Below are positions 42,939 through 53,703 of a stretch of DNA of 64,000 nt, piece after piece. Source of the DNA: Myxococcales bacterium. GTDB taxonomy: Bacteria; Myxococcota_A; Polyangia; Nannocystales; Nannocystaceae. Below the pieces are notes generated by a model, which was not told the DNA's origin, made no database searches, and saw nothing but the letters and a program-made list of their open reading frames with translations. A program made the position numbers and the translations under genes. Numbering within the stretch: position 1 is the first letter of the stretch; each line of letters begins with the position of its first letter. The stretch is from positions 62,001 through 126,000 of the forward strand of contig JACKDW010000007.1 of NCBI GenBank assembly GCA_020633295.1. The letters run 5' to 3'.

Positions 42939-45554
42939 AGAAGGAGTTGCCGACGTTGAACTCGAACACGACCGGATCCTCGGCGCGCGGGATGTACTCG
43001 GTCGCCTGCTGACGGTCGAGCGGGAAGCCCCACTCGAAGCGCAGCGGCCCGATCGGCGACTGCCAGCGGAAGCCGAAGCCCATCGAGTAACGCATGTCCT
43101 GGAAGTTCCAGGTCGCGCACGGGTCCGACTTCGGCAGCTGGTCGGGGTTGGGCTCGCGGCAGTACAGCGGCTCCGTGTTGAAGGCGTTGCCGATGTCCAT
43201 GAAGATCACGCCCTTGATGTTCGCCGGCGGCACGATCATGAACTCGAGCTCGAGGTTGAGCGAGGTCAGCAGGTTGCCGCCGATCGAGTAGGCGATGAGC
43301 GGCGCGGTCGGATCGGGCGAGCTCTGCACCAGGATCCGTGGGCCCAGGCTGCGCAGCTGGTAGCCGCGGATCATGCCGTGGCCGAAGATGCCGCCGGGGA
43401 AGTAGCGCTCGAAGATGGGCACGCCGGAGGCCTCGGGGCCGTGGATGAAGCCGACCTGCAGCTGGGTCTTGAACACCATCCAGGCGCGGAAGGCCTGCTT
43501 CGAGCGGATGATCGGGAAGTAGAACCGGAAGATCGAGTGATACCGGTTGTACTGGTTCTGCGAGCCGAAGTACTTGCTCGCGAACTCGGCCCGGATCTCG
43601 TGACGCATGCCCCGGGTCGGGAACAGGTAGTTGTCGGTCGTGTCGTAGCGGGCGCGCGCGATGATCTTCGACGTGATGCCGTCGGAGTAGAGGTTGGAGA
43701 TCAGCGCCTGCTCGGGGATGGTCGTAAGCGACCCAGGCGAGAAGATGCCGCCGAAGTTGCCGGCCGTGCCGAAGCCGATCGTGACGTACTCGAAGGCGTA
43801 GCCGGCGAACAGGATCAGGTTCGGCAGGCGCGGGATCGGGTAGCCCCACTGGAACTGGAAGCCCGTGCGGCCGCGGTCGAAGCCGGGGAACACGTCGCGC
43901 GAGTTGAAGATGTTGACCGAGAAGTTCCAGCGCGAGTCGAGGAAGTAGCGCGTGTAGTAGGCCAGGTTGAACAGGCGCCGCAGCGCCGAGAGCTGGGCGA
44001 CGAGCGTGACCGTGGAGCCGCGGCCGAGGAAGTTGTCGTACTGGACCTGGGCCTGCAGCACGAAGCTCTCGATGGTCGAGAAGCCGGCGCCGACCTGGAA
44101 GGTGCCGGTCAGGCGCTCGGTGACCTCGACGTTGATCACGAGCTTCTCGGGGGTCGAGCCCTGCGAGGTGGAGATCGTGACGTCGGAGAAGTAGCCGAGG
44201 CGCAGGACGTTGAACTCCGAGACCTCTTTACCTGTCTCGGAGTACAGATCACCCTCGCTGAGCGTCAGCTCGCGGCGGATGACCTTGTCGGCGGTCTTGT
44301 CGTTGCCGAAGATGTTGATCCGCTCGATGTAGACGAGGTCGCCCTTGCCGACCTCGAGCGTCATGTAGACGAGCAGGTTCTCCTTGTCCTGGCGGACGTC
44401 GGGGATCACGTTGACGTTGGCGTAGCCGTTGTCCTTGTAGCGCCGCTCGATGTCCTGGATGATCTTCTGGATGTCGCCCATCGCGGCGACGTCGTTCTTC
44501 TGCAGGATCGGGTCGATCGACTCGGCGAGGACCTCCTCGGTGAACAGCGGCTCCTCGCCCCGCCGCAGCACCTCCTTCGCGCGCAGCCGCCCGATGCGGT
44601 ACTGCGGGCCCTCCTCGACCGGGATCGTCAGGTAGACGAAGCGGCGATCGGCGCTCAGGCTCATCTCGGGCTCCTTGACGGTGAAGTCGAGGTAGCCGTG
44701 ATTGTTGTAGAAGCCCTTGAGCATCTGGGCGTCGGCGGCGAAGGCCTCGCGGTTGAACACGCCGCCCGCGCGCTTCGAGATCAGGCTGAAGTACCCGCCG
44801 ACCCGGGTTTGCATGAACTTCGCCAGCTCGGCGTCGGAGAACGCCTTGTTGCCGACGAAGGTGATCTTGCGGACGATGACCTCGGAGCCCTCGCGGACGA
44901 CGAAGTAGACGTCGATCTGCCCGGGGGAGTCCTCGACCGGGCGCAGCGCGTACTCGATGTCGGCGAGGAAGAAGCCGTCCTGGATGTACAGCTCGCGGAT
45001 CTTCTCGACGTTGGCCTTGACCGCGCCGAGGTCGAGGATCGCGTTCTTCTCGAGGTCGAGGACCTCGTTGATGTCGTCGAGCTTCTTCTTGTCGTTGCCC
45101 TCGACGATGATCTTGCGGATCGTCGGGCGCTCCTTGACGACGTAGGTGAGCACGACGCCGGCCGCGGTCATCTCGCCGGTGACCGAGACGTCGGAGAATT
45201 TGCCGAGCCCCCAGAGCCGCCGCAGGTCGTTGGCGAGCTTGCTCATCGTGACGAGCTCGCCGACGGAGCTGTCGAGCTCGAGCAGCATCGCCTCGGACTC
45301 GACGCGGCGGTTGCCGTCGAAGCGGATGTCGGCGATCGGCTGGCCGTAGAGGTCGCGAGGGACATCCGCGAGCGCGAGCAGATCGAACAGCGACTCCATC
45401 GTCCGCGTCGGCAGCGGCGCGGCCTCGGCGGTACGCGGCGCGCTGACGCTCGCCCCGAGGATGCACGCGATCACGCAACAGATGAGCAGGATCGCGCGTC
45501 GGAGGGCACCCGTGGCCCGCGCCACCGGTGCGAACAACGATGAACCAGTCGAAC

Positions 45555-45558
<4 letters not shown>
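42937..45558 (-). CDS. bamA: outer-membrane protein assembly factor BamA
   Basis: An 873-aa Omp85 protein. After a signal peptide (LLICCVIACILGASVSAPRT) there are five POTRA domains, seen from IADIRFDGNRRVESEAML, IRKIIVEGNDKKKLDD, IVRKITFVGNKAFSDAE, YRIGRLRAKEVLRRGEE and VYIERINIFGNDKTADK. The barrel follows (FQVGAGFSTIESFVLQAQVQ onward) with the lid motif MIRGYQLRS (family VRGF/Y) and a C-terminal Phe. It inserts beta-barrel proteins into the outer membrane. The GTG start overlaps the lolD stop (GTGA, 45555-45558). Confidence 0.97.
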
Positions 45559-46283
<725 letters not shown>

Positions 46284-46358
46284 TTGGGGTCCCAAAAGCC
46301 GCGCAACCCTATGATGGGCCCCCGATGGTGTCAACGCCGCGTCGCGCGTTGGTAGTCG

Positions 46359-48341
46359 CTATTCCGTCATGCGCAGCGCGTCCACCGGACGCATGCGTGC
46401 TGCGGCCCGGGCCGGGTACACGCTCGAGAGCCAGACAATCGCGATCGCCGACAAACCGACGAGCAGGACCTCGAGCGGGTTGACCTCGAGCGGGAGCCGC
46501 TGGATGTAGTAGATGTCCTCGTCGACCGGCAGCCCGACGCGGCTGCCGACGGCGCAAACCGCGAGCCCCGTGAGGACGCCACCCAGGCTGCCCATCACGC
46601 CGACGATGAGGCCCTCGAGCACGAACACACGGGAGATCCGCGCGTCCGAGATGCCCATGGCCTTGAGAATCGCTATCTCGGAGGCGCGCTCGAGCACGGC
46701 CATGAGACTGGTGGCGAGGATCCCGAACGCGGCCACGAGGATCACGAACAGCAGCGCGATGGCCATGGCGACCTTCTCGATGAACATCGCCGAGAACAGG
46801 TTGCGATGGACGGCGCGCCAGTCCTGGACCTCGAGGTCGTCGCGACCGAGTTCGGCGAGAACCGCGCGAGTGGCGGCGACGCCCTGCTCGAGCGCGTCGG
46901 GGTCCGCGAGTCGGATCACGACGTGCGAGACGCGGCCGCGGGCCTGGGTGAGCGCCTGGACACGATCGAGCGCGGCGTAGGCGTAGCGGCTGTCGTACTC
47001 GTACTGGCTGGTGAAGAACTCGCCGCCAACACGCGCGGCGAGGCTCCCCGGGATCGCGCCAGCCGGCGTGATACGAGCCACCGGCGTGATCAGCTGGACG
47101 CGCATGCCGATGCGCACGCCGAGCTCTGCGGAGAGCTCGCGCCCGAGGATCAACGCGTCGAGCACGGGCTCCGCGCGGCGCTCCTCGGCCTCCGGTGACG
47201 CGGCGGGTTGTGGTTGTTCGGGCGCGGGGCGTCCCCAGGGCGCGGCCGGAAGCTCGGGAGGAAGCTCGGGAGGAAGCTCGGGAGGAAGCTCGGGAGGAAG
47301 CTCGCCGTTTTCCCGCAGTCGCGGGATCTCGACGCTCGGGTCCTCCCACTCGCCGTCGTCGGCCCAGTCGTCTGCCTCGGCCTCGCCCGGCTCCTCGGGC
47401 GTCGCGGGGTTGGGCCCGTCTGCCTGGTCGTTTGGACCGCTGCCGACGGGCGGCAGCTGACCGGCGGCGCGTAGCCTCGGGATCTCGACGCTCGGATCTT
47501 CCCAGTCGTCGTCCTCGCCCGCGAAGGGATCGTCGGGGCCCTCGAGCTCATCGAGCTCGGCTGGGTCCTCGTGATCTTCGGCGGGCTCGACCTCCTTCGG
47601 CTCACGGAGGTCGTTGGCCTCGTCCCTCGCGTCATCCTTGGGCTCGATCGCGCGCGGCTTCTCGATGATCAGCCGGCGGTAGACGGGCACGGTCTCGGGG
47701 TGCGTGAGCGCGGCGTAGGTCCCCTGCTCGACGCGCTCGTCGAGGTCGGTCGCCGCCGCGTGCGGGCCAGGCTCGACGCCGACGAGCCGGATCCCGAGGC
47801 GGTTGTAGTCGCTGCGCACCATGACCTCGCCGAGCAGCACCGGGCTCGCGCCCACGATCTCGGGTCGCGCGCGCAGGGCCTCGGCGAGGGCCTCGTAGTC
47901 CGCGAACGTCCCGGCCTCGCGGTCGACGACGCGCAGGTGCCCCTCGTGGCCGAGGATCTTGTCCTGGAGCTGATCCCCGAGCCCTCCCATGAGGCTGAGG
48001 ACGACGACGAGCGCGGTGCAGCCCACGCTGACGGAGACGGTGATCAGGCACGAGAGCAGGTTGAGCAGCCGGGCCAGGATCGCGAAGCCGAGCGACGCGA
48101 GCCCGAGCAGCCCGAGCCCGAGCCCGATGAGACCGACGACGCCGACCTGTTGGGCCGCGTCGTCGACCGGCAGCTCCGTCGGCGCGCCGCTCGAGAACAC
48201 GCCGCCGAGGTCCGCGCCCGCGAGCGCCGCGCCGCCGATGAGCGCGACGCCGGCGACCCACGTCAGCGGCCGGACCCAGGTCGGGCGGGCAGCGGCCTGC
48301 AGATGACGCCAGGCGATCAGGTACTCGATCGGCTTGTCCAA
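46359..48341 (-). CDS. LolC/LolE-family permease with large motif-bearing insert (copy 2)
   Basis: A 660-aa FtsX/MacB-type permease; ordinary LolC/E is about 400 aa. Core matches: VVVLSLMGGLGDQLQDKILG after the first core helix, a periplasmic domain, then three C-terminal helices (IALLFVILVAAFGILATSLM, EIAILKAMGISDARISRVFV) and the end VYPARAAARMRPVDAL. There are two differences from the norm: an N-terminal extension with one or two extra helices, and a periplasmic insert (about 235-390) that is acidic and Pro-rich. The insert holds DDDWEDPSVEIPRLRAAG (277-294), a near copy at 330-346, then LPPE repeats. TTG start, 9 nt after the preceding gene; the paralog begins at the same point (YLIAWRHL). 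Confidence 0.88.
   Translation of the reverse strand: MDKPIEYLIAWRHLQAAARPTWVRPLTWVAGVALIGGAALAGADLGGVFSSGAPTELPVDDAAQQVGVVGLIGLGLGLLGLASLGFAILARLLNLLSCLITVSVSVGCTALVVVLSLMGGLGDQLQDKILGHEGHLRVVDREAGTFADYEALAEALRARPEIVGASPVLLGEVMVRSDYNRLGIRLVGVEPGPHAAATDLDERVEQGTYAALTHPETVPVYRRLIIEKPRAIEPKDDARDEANDLREPKEVEPAEDHEDPAELDELEGPDDPFAGEDDDWEDPSVEIPRLRAAGQLPPVGSGPNDQADGPNPATPEEPGEAEADDWADDGEWEDPSVEIPRLRENGELPPELPPELPPELPPELPAAPWGRPAPEQPQPAASPEAEERRAEPVLDALILGRELSAELGVRIGMRVQLITPVARITPAGAIPGSLAARVGGEFFTSQYEYDSRYAYAALDRVQALTQARGRVSHVVIRLADPDALEQGVAATRAVLAELGRDDLEVQDWRAVHRNLFSAMFIEKVAMAIALLFVILVAAFGILATSLMAVLERASEIAILKAMGISDARISRVFVLEGLIVGVMGSLGGVLTGLAVCAVGSRVGLPVDEDIYYIQRLPLEVNPLEVLLVGLSAIAIVWLSSVYPARAAARMRPVDALRMTE
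47248..47304 (-). repeat. 12-bp tandem repeat encoding (LPPE)n in the second LolC/E
   Basis: About 4.75 copies of ggaagctcggga (plus strand), in frame, encoding LPPE units right after the second WEDP motif. Confidence 0.9.
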
Positions 48342-48350
48342 CGGGCCCGC

Positions 48351-50519
48351 TCAGGTCTCGTTCTGGCGCATGGCGTCGACCGGTCGCATCCGCGCGGCGA
48401 CGCGCGCTGGGTAGAGGCTCGAGAGCCAGACGATGATCATCGCGGAGACGCCGACCAGCGTGACCTCGAGGGGCTTGATGGCGACCGGCAGCTCTTCAAA
48501 ACCCGGCATCCCGTCGGCGAGCGGGAGCCCGAAGCGATCGAGCGCGAGGCACACGGCGATGCCGACGGCGATCCCCGCGACGCTGCCGATGAAGCCGAGG
48601 CAGAGCCCCTCGGTGATGAAGATCTTCTCGATCTCGTTGTCGCGCAGCCCCATGGTCTTGAGGATCGCGATCTCCTTGGCCTTCTCGAGCACGCTCATGA
48701 GGTTGGAGCCGAGGATGCCGAAGGACGCGACGAGGATGACGCAGAGCAGCGCGATGAACACCGCGATCTTCTCGAGCGCCATGGCCGAGAACAGCGCGAC
48801 GTTGATCTCCTGCCAGTCGCGAACCACCAGCTCCTCGCGGCCGTGGCGGTCGACGACCTCCTGCACGAGCTTGGCGCTGACGCCGACCTGGTTTACGTCC
48901 TCGACCTTGATCTCGATGCCGCTTACGCGGTCGCCAGCGCGCAGGAACGCCTGCGTCAGGCGCAGCGGGGCGTAGACGAGCCAGCGGTCGTACTCGTAGT
49001 GATCGGCGTCGAACACCCCGGCGATGCGCGCCGACATGACGCCGGGGATCCGGCCGGCGGGCGTGAGGCGACCGATCGGCGTGATCAGCTGGACGTCCTC
49101 GCCGACGTCGACCATGAGCTCCTGCGCCTTCTGGCTGCCGACGATGATGCCGTCGCCGCGCGCGGTGCTCTTGGCCTCGACCTCAGCCTCCTCGCCCGGT
49201 GACTCCTCGGGCCCCTCGGGCTCGCTCGCGTCGTCCCAGTCGGCGTCGCCGGACGGGTCCTCGCCGGCCGGGAGCTCGCCGGCGGCGCGCAGCTTCGGGA
49301 TCTCGACCGCCGGGTCTTCCCAGCCGTCGTCGGCCGGACCGAAGATGTCGCGAAAGACATCCGGCGCGGGCGCGACGGGCTCGGGCTCTCCGGCCGCGCG
49401 CTCGTCGGCCGGGTCCTCCCAGCCGCCGTCGTCGCGCTCGTTGCGATCGCTCGCGCCGGGCGGCGCGCCCTCGTCGGGCTCGGGGCCGCGGAAACCTGGC
49501 GCAGGAGGCAGATCGCCGGCGGCGCGCAGCTTCGGGATCTCGACCTCGGGGTCCTCCCAGTCGTCGTCGTCGTCGTCGTCGTCGCTTGCGGTCGGGAACA
49601 GGTCGAGGTCGAGGATCGGGCGGGTGGGCTTGAGCGCGCGGGTCGGCTCCAGCTCGCCCGCGGGGAGGGAGGCCTCGCCCTCCCCCTGCGACGCGCTCTT
49701 CGTCCGCTTCTTGCCCTTGCCCTTCTTGCCCTTCTTGCCCTTCTTGGTCGACGCGCCCTTCGAATCCGTGTCTCGCGGGCCGCGTGAGAGCAGATCGAAG
49801 TTGAACTGCGGCTCCGGGATGTCGTCGGGGTTGGCGAGGTAGTCGTACTTGCCGGCGACGATGATCTCGGGGAGGTTCGAGACGGTCGCGTGCAGCTCGG
49901 GGATGATCCCGGTGAGGATCCCGCCCTGGCGGTTGACGCCGCTGCGGACCATGATCTCGCCCTCGAGGTACGGGCTCGCGCCGATGACGCCGTCGAGCGC
50001 GCCGATCTCCTTGCTGAGCTCGAGGTAGTCGGCGAACGGGCGCTTGTCGGGGCGCTGCACGAGGATGTGCGCGCGCTGGCCGAGGATCTTGTCGCGCAGC
50101 TCGTGCTCGAGGCCGGTCATGAGGCTCAGCACGACGACGAGCGCCATGCAGCCGAGCATCACGGAGAACGAGATGACGGTGGCGAGCAGCGTGAAGACGC
50201 GCGAGAGCAGCGCGCCGAGCAGCAGCATGGCGCCGCCGAACAGCGTGACCACGCCGAGCATGCCGTAGTAGGCCTGCCGCGGCGTGACGCCGCCCTCGCT
50301 CTGCTTGCGCAGCGCGTCGAAGCCGAGCCCCATCGACGTGAGCTCGTCGAGCGACTCGGGGCCGAGCTGCGCGGAGTAGAGCGAGAAGCCGAGGCCGACG
50401 AGGATCAGGTAGAGCGCGAGCAAGGTGAGCGGCACGACCCACGCCGGCGGCTGGTCGCCGACGCGGAGGTGCCGCCACGCGATCAGCAGGTAGAGCCGCG
50501 TCGTGCCGCGCTCGTTCAC
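48351..50519 (-). CDS. LolC/LolE-family permease with large motif-bearing insert (copy 1)
   Basis: A 722-aa paralog of the next gene. N-terminal YLLIAWRHLRVGDQPPAW and extra helices (LTLLALYLILVGLGF, GMLGVVTLFGGAMLLLGALL) precede the core VVVLSLMTGLEHELRDKILG. The C-terminal core is FIALLCVILVASFGILGSNL, EIAILKTMGLRDNEIEKIFI, ending YPARVAARMRPVDAM. The insert (about 245-455) has a basic GKKGKKGKGKK stretch, then DDDWEDPEVEIPKLRAAG (318-334), a decayed copy (DDGGWEDPADERAAGE, 363-378) and DDGWEDPAVEIPKLRAAG (397-414). With LolD and the other permease it should form the lipoprotein exporter. GTG 50519 overlaps the prfB stop (GTGA). Confidence 0.88.
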   Translation of the reverse strand: MNERGTTRLYLLIAWRHLRVGDQPPAWVVPLTLLALYLILVGLGFSLYSAQLGPESLDELTSMGLGFDALRKQSEGGVTPRQAYYGMLGVVTLFGGAMLLLGALLSRVFTLLATVISFSVMLGCMALVVVLSLMTGLEHELRDKILGQRAHILVQRPDKRPFADYLELSKEIGALDGVIGASPYLEGEIMVRSGVNRQGGILTGIIPELHATVSNLPEIIVAGKYDYLANPDDIPEPQFNFDLLSRGPRDTDSKGASTKKGKKGKKGKGKKRTKSASQGEGEASLPAGELEPTRALKPTRPILDLDLFPTASDDDDDDDDWEDPEVEIPKLRAAGDLPPAPGFRGPEPDEGAPPGASDRNERDDGGWEDPADERAAGEPEPVAPAPDVFRDIFGPADDGWEDPAVEIPKLRAAGELPAGEDPSGDADWDDASEPEGPEESPGEEAEVEAKSTARGDGIIVGSQKAQELMVDVGEDVQLITPIGRLTPAGRIPGVMSARIAGVFDADHYEYDRWLVYAPLRLTQAFLRAGDRVSGIEIKVEDVNQVGVSAKLVQEVVDRHGREELVVRDWQEINVALFSAMALEKIAVFIALLCVILVASFGILGSNLMSVLEKAKEIAILKTMGLRDNEIEKIFITEGLCLGFIGSVAGIAVGIAVCLALDRFGLPLADGMPGFEELPVAIKPLEVTLVGVSAMIIVWLSSLYPARVAARMRPVDAMRQNET

Positions 50520-51677
50520 GAGGCGTCCGCGCTCCCGCTGTCGCCGCCCTCTTTGAGCAAGAACGCCTCCATGAGCCCGTCGAGGTCACCGTCGAGCACG
50601 TCGTGCACGGCCGAGAGCTTCAGCTCCGTGCGGTGATCGTTGACCATCTGGTACGGGTGGATGAAGTACGAGCGGATCTGGCTGCCCCACTCGATGCTCT
50701 TCTTCTCGCCCTCGAGGTCCTGACGCTCCTGCTCGCGCTTGCGTCGCTCGAGGTCCCACAGGCGCGCCTTGAGCATGCGCATGGCGGTCGCCATGTTCTT
50801 GTGCTGCGAGCGCTCCATCTGGCAGGCGACGACTACGCCGGTCGGGTTGTGGGTGAGGCGCACGGCCGACTCGGTCTTGTTGACGTGCTGCCCGCCCGCG
50901 CCCGAGGCCCGGAACTTGTCGACGCGCAGATCGGCGGGGTTGATCTCGATGTCGATCTGATCGTCGCCGAGGTCCGGCAGCGCCATGACGCTGGCGAAGC
51001 TGGTCTGACGGCGCGCCTGGGCGTCGAAGGGCGAGATCCGGATCAGGCGGTGCACGCCGATCTCGGAGCGGAGGTAGCCGTAGGCGTACTCGCCCGCGAT
51101 CGCCAGGGTCGCGCCGCGGATACCGGCCTGCTCGGCCTCCTGGATGTCGAGCACCGAGACGTCAAAGCCCTGCCGCTCGCCCCAGCGCTGGTACATGCGC
51201 AGCAGCATCTCGGCCCAGTCCTGGCTGTCGACGCCGCCCGCGCCCGCGTTGATCGAGAGCAAGGCGTTGCTGGCGTCGTACTCCCCCGAGAGCATGCGCC
51301 GGAACTCCATCTTGCCGAGCAGCTGATCGAGGCGGCCGAGCGACTCCCAGACCTCGTGCACGCTGTCGTCGTCGCCCTCCTCGCGGGCCAGCTCGTAGAG
51401 CTCGCCGCTGTCGTCGAGCGTTCGCCCGGCGCGCTCGAGATCATCGACGATCTTCTTGAGCGTCGCCTGCTCGCGCAGGACCTTCTGCGCGTAGTCGTTG
51501 TCGCTCCAGAACTCGGGATCCGCGGTCTGGGCGTCCAGCTCCTCTAGCTTCTCGCGCCGGCCCTCGTAGTCAAAGATGCCTCCGTAACTCGGCGAGCCTC
51601 GCGGCAAGCCGGGACAGCTGCTCCTGGACCTTGTTGTGTTCGGGGAGCGTCCCGCTCTGGGCGCTGGATCCTGTCAT
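50516..51677 (-). CDS. prfB: peptide chain release factor 2, programmed +1 frameshift
   Basis: RF2, which reads UGA and UAA. Translation starts at ATG 51677 and runs 35 codons to CTT-TGA-C, then shifts +1 and continues in the main frame to 50516, giving about 386 aa. The junction reads ELRRHL then DYEGRREKLEEL, matching RF2 across the site. The main frame has the RF2-type recognition motif SPF (about 215-217) and the GGQ peptide-release motif in ASGAGGQHVNKTESAVRLTH (about 261-263). An annotation without the shift would start falsely at 51607. It heads the run into the Lol genes with a 4-nt overlap. Confidence 0.96.
51569..51583 (-). promoter_or_regulatory. prfB recoding site: internal Shine-Dalgarno, CTT-TGA-C
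   Basis: Minus strand: GGAGG (51583-51579), three nucleotides (CAT), CTT (51575-51573), TGA (51572-51570), C (51569). This is the conserved RF2 autoregulation element. Low RF2 lets the ribosome pause at UGA, slip +1 on CUU and finish RF2; high RF2 terminates there. Confidence 0.97.
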
Positions 51678-51731
51678 GTTCCCGGCAGTGTAGTCGATCG
51701 CGGCGCGCGGGGGTCAAGCGACCGAGTCCGC

Positions 51732-53114
51732 TCACACCTCGACGAGCCGCAGCTGGCGCCGCGACGTGGGCGCGACGAACCGCACCGGGTACTCCCCCGT
51801 GAAGCACGCGGTGCAGAAGCCCGACGCGCCGCCGACGGAGGTCATGAGGCCCTCGGGAGACAGGTACTCGAGCGAGTCCGCCGTGATGTAGCGCGCGATC
51901 TCCTCCGGCGTGTGGCTCGAGGCGATCAGCTCCTTCCGCGTCGGCGTGTCGATGCCGTAGTAGCAGGGCCACGTGACCGGCGGCGAGGAGATGCGCACGT
52001 GGACCTCGCGCGCGCCGGCGCTGCGGATCATCTTGACGATCTTGCGCGAGGTCGTGCCGCGCACGATCGAGTCGTCGACGACGACGACGCGCTTGCCCGC
52101 GAGCAGCCCCGGGACCGGGTTGAGCTTGAGCTTGACGCCGAAGTGCCGGATCGAGTCCTTGGGCTCGATGAAGGTCCGGCCGACGTAGTGGTTGCGGATC
52201 AGCCCCATCTCGAAGGGCAGCCCGGCCGCGCGCGCGTAGCCCATGGAGGCGACGACGCCGGAGTCGGGCACCGGGATCACGACGTCGGCGTCGCAGGGGG
52301 CCTCGGCGGCGAGGCGCTCGCCCATGCGCACGCGCAGCTCGTAGACCGACTTGCCGTCGAGCACGCTGTCGGGGCGGGCGAAATAGACATGTTCAAACAC
52401 GCAGGAGCGCTGCGGCGCCGCCGGCCCCTGCACGGTGCGCACGCCCTCGTCGCTGATGATGATGATCTCGCCCGGCGCGATGTCGCGGATCCGCTCGGCG
52501 CCGATCAGATCAAAAGCGCAGGTCTCGGAGGCGACGACGTAGCAGCCCTCGTAGCCCGGCATGCGCCCGAGGATCAGCGGCCGGAAGCCGTGGGGGTCGC
52601 GGGCGGCGATGATGCGATCGCGCAGCAGCATGACGATGCTGTAGGCGCCCCGCACCGCGCCGAGCACGTCCTGCAGGCGGTCGTCGAGCGTCGCGCCGCG
52701 GCTGCGCGCGAGCAGCTGCAAGAACACCTCGGTGTCGCTGTTCGACGTGAAGATGGCGCCCTCGTCCTCGAGCCGATCGCGGATCTTCTCGGCGTTGACG
52801 AGGTTGCCGTTGTGCGCGATGGCGACCGCGCCGTGACGTGACTCCGCGGTCAGGGGCTGGACGTTCTTCGGCAGCGAGCCGCCGGCGGTCGTGTAGCGCA
52901 CGTGCCCGATCGCGATCGAGCCGGGCAGCAGCTTGAGCTTGCGGCGATCAAAGATGTCGCCGACGAGGCCCATCTTGCGCACCGCGTGCAGCGTGCCGTC
53001 GTCGCTCGAGACGACGCCGCCGGACTCCTGACCGCGGTGCTGCAGCGCGTGCAGCCCGAGGTACGTGAGGTTCGCGGCCTCCGGGTGATGGAAGATGCCA
53101 AACACGCCACACAT
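51732..53114 (-). CDS. purF: amidophosphoribosyltransferase
   Basis: First committed enzyme of purine synthesis (PRPP + glutamine to phosphoribosylamine), 460 aa from ATG 53114. It begins MCGVFGIFHHPEAANLTYLG, with no propeptide and Cys2 as the glutaminase nucleophile. HALQHRGQESGGVV, GHVRYTTAGGS and AHNGNLVNA follow in the N-terminal domain. The phosphoribosyltransferase domain has VIPVPDSGVVASMGYA, HYVGRTFIEP and the PRPP loop VVVVDDSIVRGTTS. FCTACFTGEYP near the end is typical. An upstream open extension to 53678 is spurious. Confidence 0.97.
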   Translation of the reverse strand: MCGVFGIFHHPEAANLTYLGLHALQHRGQESGGVVSSDDGTLHAVRKMGLVGDIFDRRKLKLLPGSIAIGHVRYTTAGGSLPKNVQPLTAESRHGAVAIAHNGNLVNAEKIRDRLEDEGAIFTSNSDTEVFLQLLARSRGATLDDRLQDVLGAVRGAYSIVMLLRDRIIAARDPHGFRPLILGRMPGYEGCYVVASETCAFDLIGAERIRDIAPGEIIIISDEGVRTVQGPAAPQRSCVFEHVYFARPDSVLDGKSVYELRVRMGERLAAEAPCDADVVIPVPDSGVVASMGYARAAGLPFEMGLIRNHYVGRTFIEPKDSIRHFGVKLKLNPVPGLLAGKRVVVVDDSIVRGTTSRKIVKMIRSAGAREVHVRISSPPVTWPCYYGIDTPTRKELIASSHTPEEIARYITADSLEYLSPEGLMTSVGGASGFCTACFTGEYPVRFVAPTSRRQLRLVEV

Positions 53115-53233
53115 CGCGGTGAGCCTAGCAGCACGCGACGCGCGTCCCCCGGGCCGCCGCCGTGAGCAAGGACAACCGCGCGTGTAGCGGGCGGCGAGGC
53201 GCGCGCCGACGCCGCCATCGCCTGTACTCCGGG

Positions 53234-53605
53234 TCAGTTCCAGTAGCGGACCGCGATCTGCAGCCCGATCTGCAGCACGGCGAGCGCGACGGCGACGTAG
53301 GTGGTCGTGCGCCGCGGCCCGAGCTTGATCTCCGGGGCGAACAGCGGCCCCACGATCATGAGCGCGACGTTCACGAGCGCCTGGATCAGCAGGTCGCCGA
53401 GGGGCCCGAGCAGGACGATCGGCAAGAACAGCAGCTTGATGACGATCTTGGCGACGAGGCCGAGCCCGGCGCTGGCGAGCCCGTAGAGGCCTGCGGCCTT
53501 GAGCCCGGGGACGAACCCCTGCAGCTTGATCTCGCGGACAAACAACGACGCGAGCATGAGCCCAACGGCGAAACCGAGGAACGAGACGAACAGCGCGACT
53601 GCCAT
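53234..53605 (-). CDS. phage-holin-family-4-like membrane protein (YvlD-like)
   Basis: A 123-aa protein with about four hydrophobic helices: ALFVSFLGFAVGLMLASLFV, LKAAGLYGLASAGLGLVAKI, LLFLPIVLLGPLGDLLIQAL to VALMIVGPL, and TYVAVALAVLQIGLQIAV. The pattern REIKLQGF then later PEIKLG resembles the phage_holin_4_2/YvlD family of small inner-membrane proteins. Those are mostly chromosomal and of unknown role, so a holin function is not implied. It lies between purC and purF on the same strand. Confidence 0.6.
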   Translation of the reverse strand: MAVALFVSFLGFAVGLMLASLFVREIKLQGFVPGLKAAGLYGLASAGLGLVAKIVIKLLFLPIVLLGPLGDLLIQALVNVALMIVGPLFAPEIKLGPRRTTTYVAVALAVLQIGLQIAVRYWN

Positions 53606-53703
53606 GGAGGTCGATCCGGAGAGGTCGATCCAGGGTGCACCCGTCCCCGCGCACGCGCAACTGCGCGGCCGCGTTCACGGGCGAAGGATCGGCGCCGCGC
53701 CCC

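Noticed and set aside
43378..45543. 721-codon open frame on the plus strand across bamA
   Set aside because: Antisense shadow of an unmistakable BamA; composition is biased toward Asp, Val, Leu and Arg with no fold.
53234..53605. Holin-like gene as sign of a prophage
   Set aside because: The family is mostly chromosomal; no phage genes, integrase or attachment sites are near.
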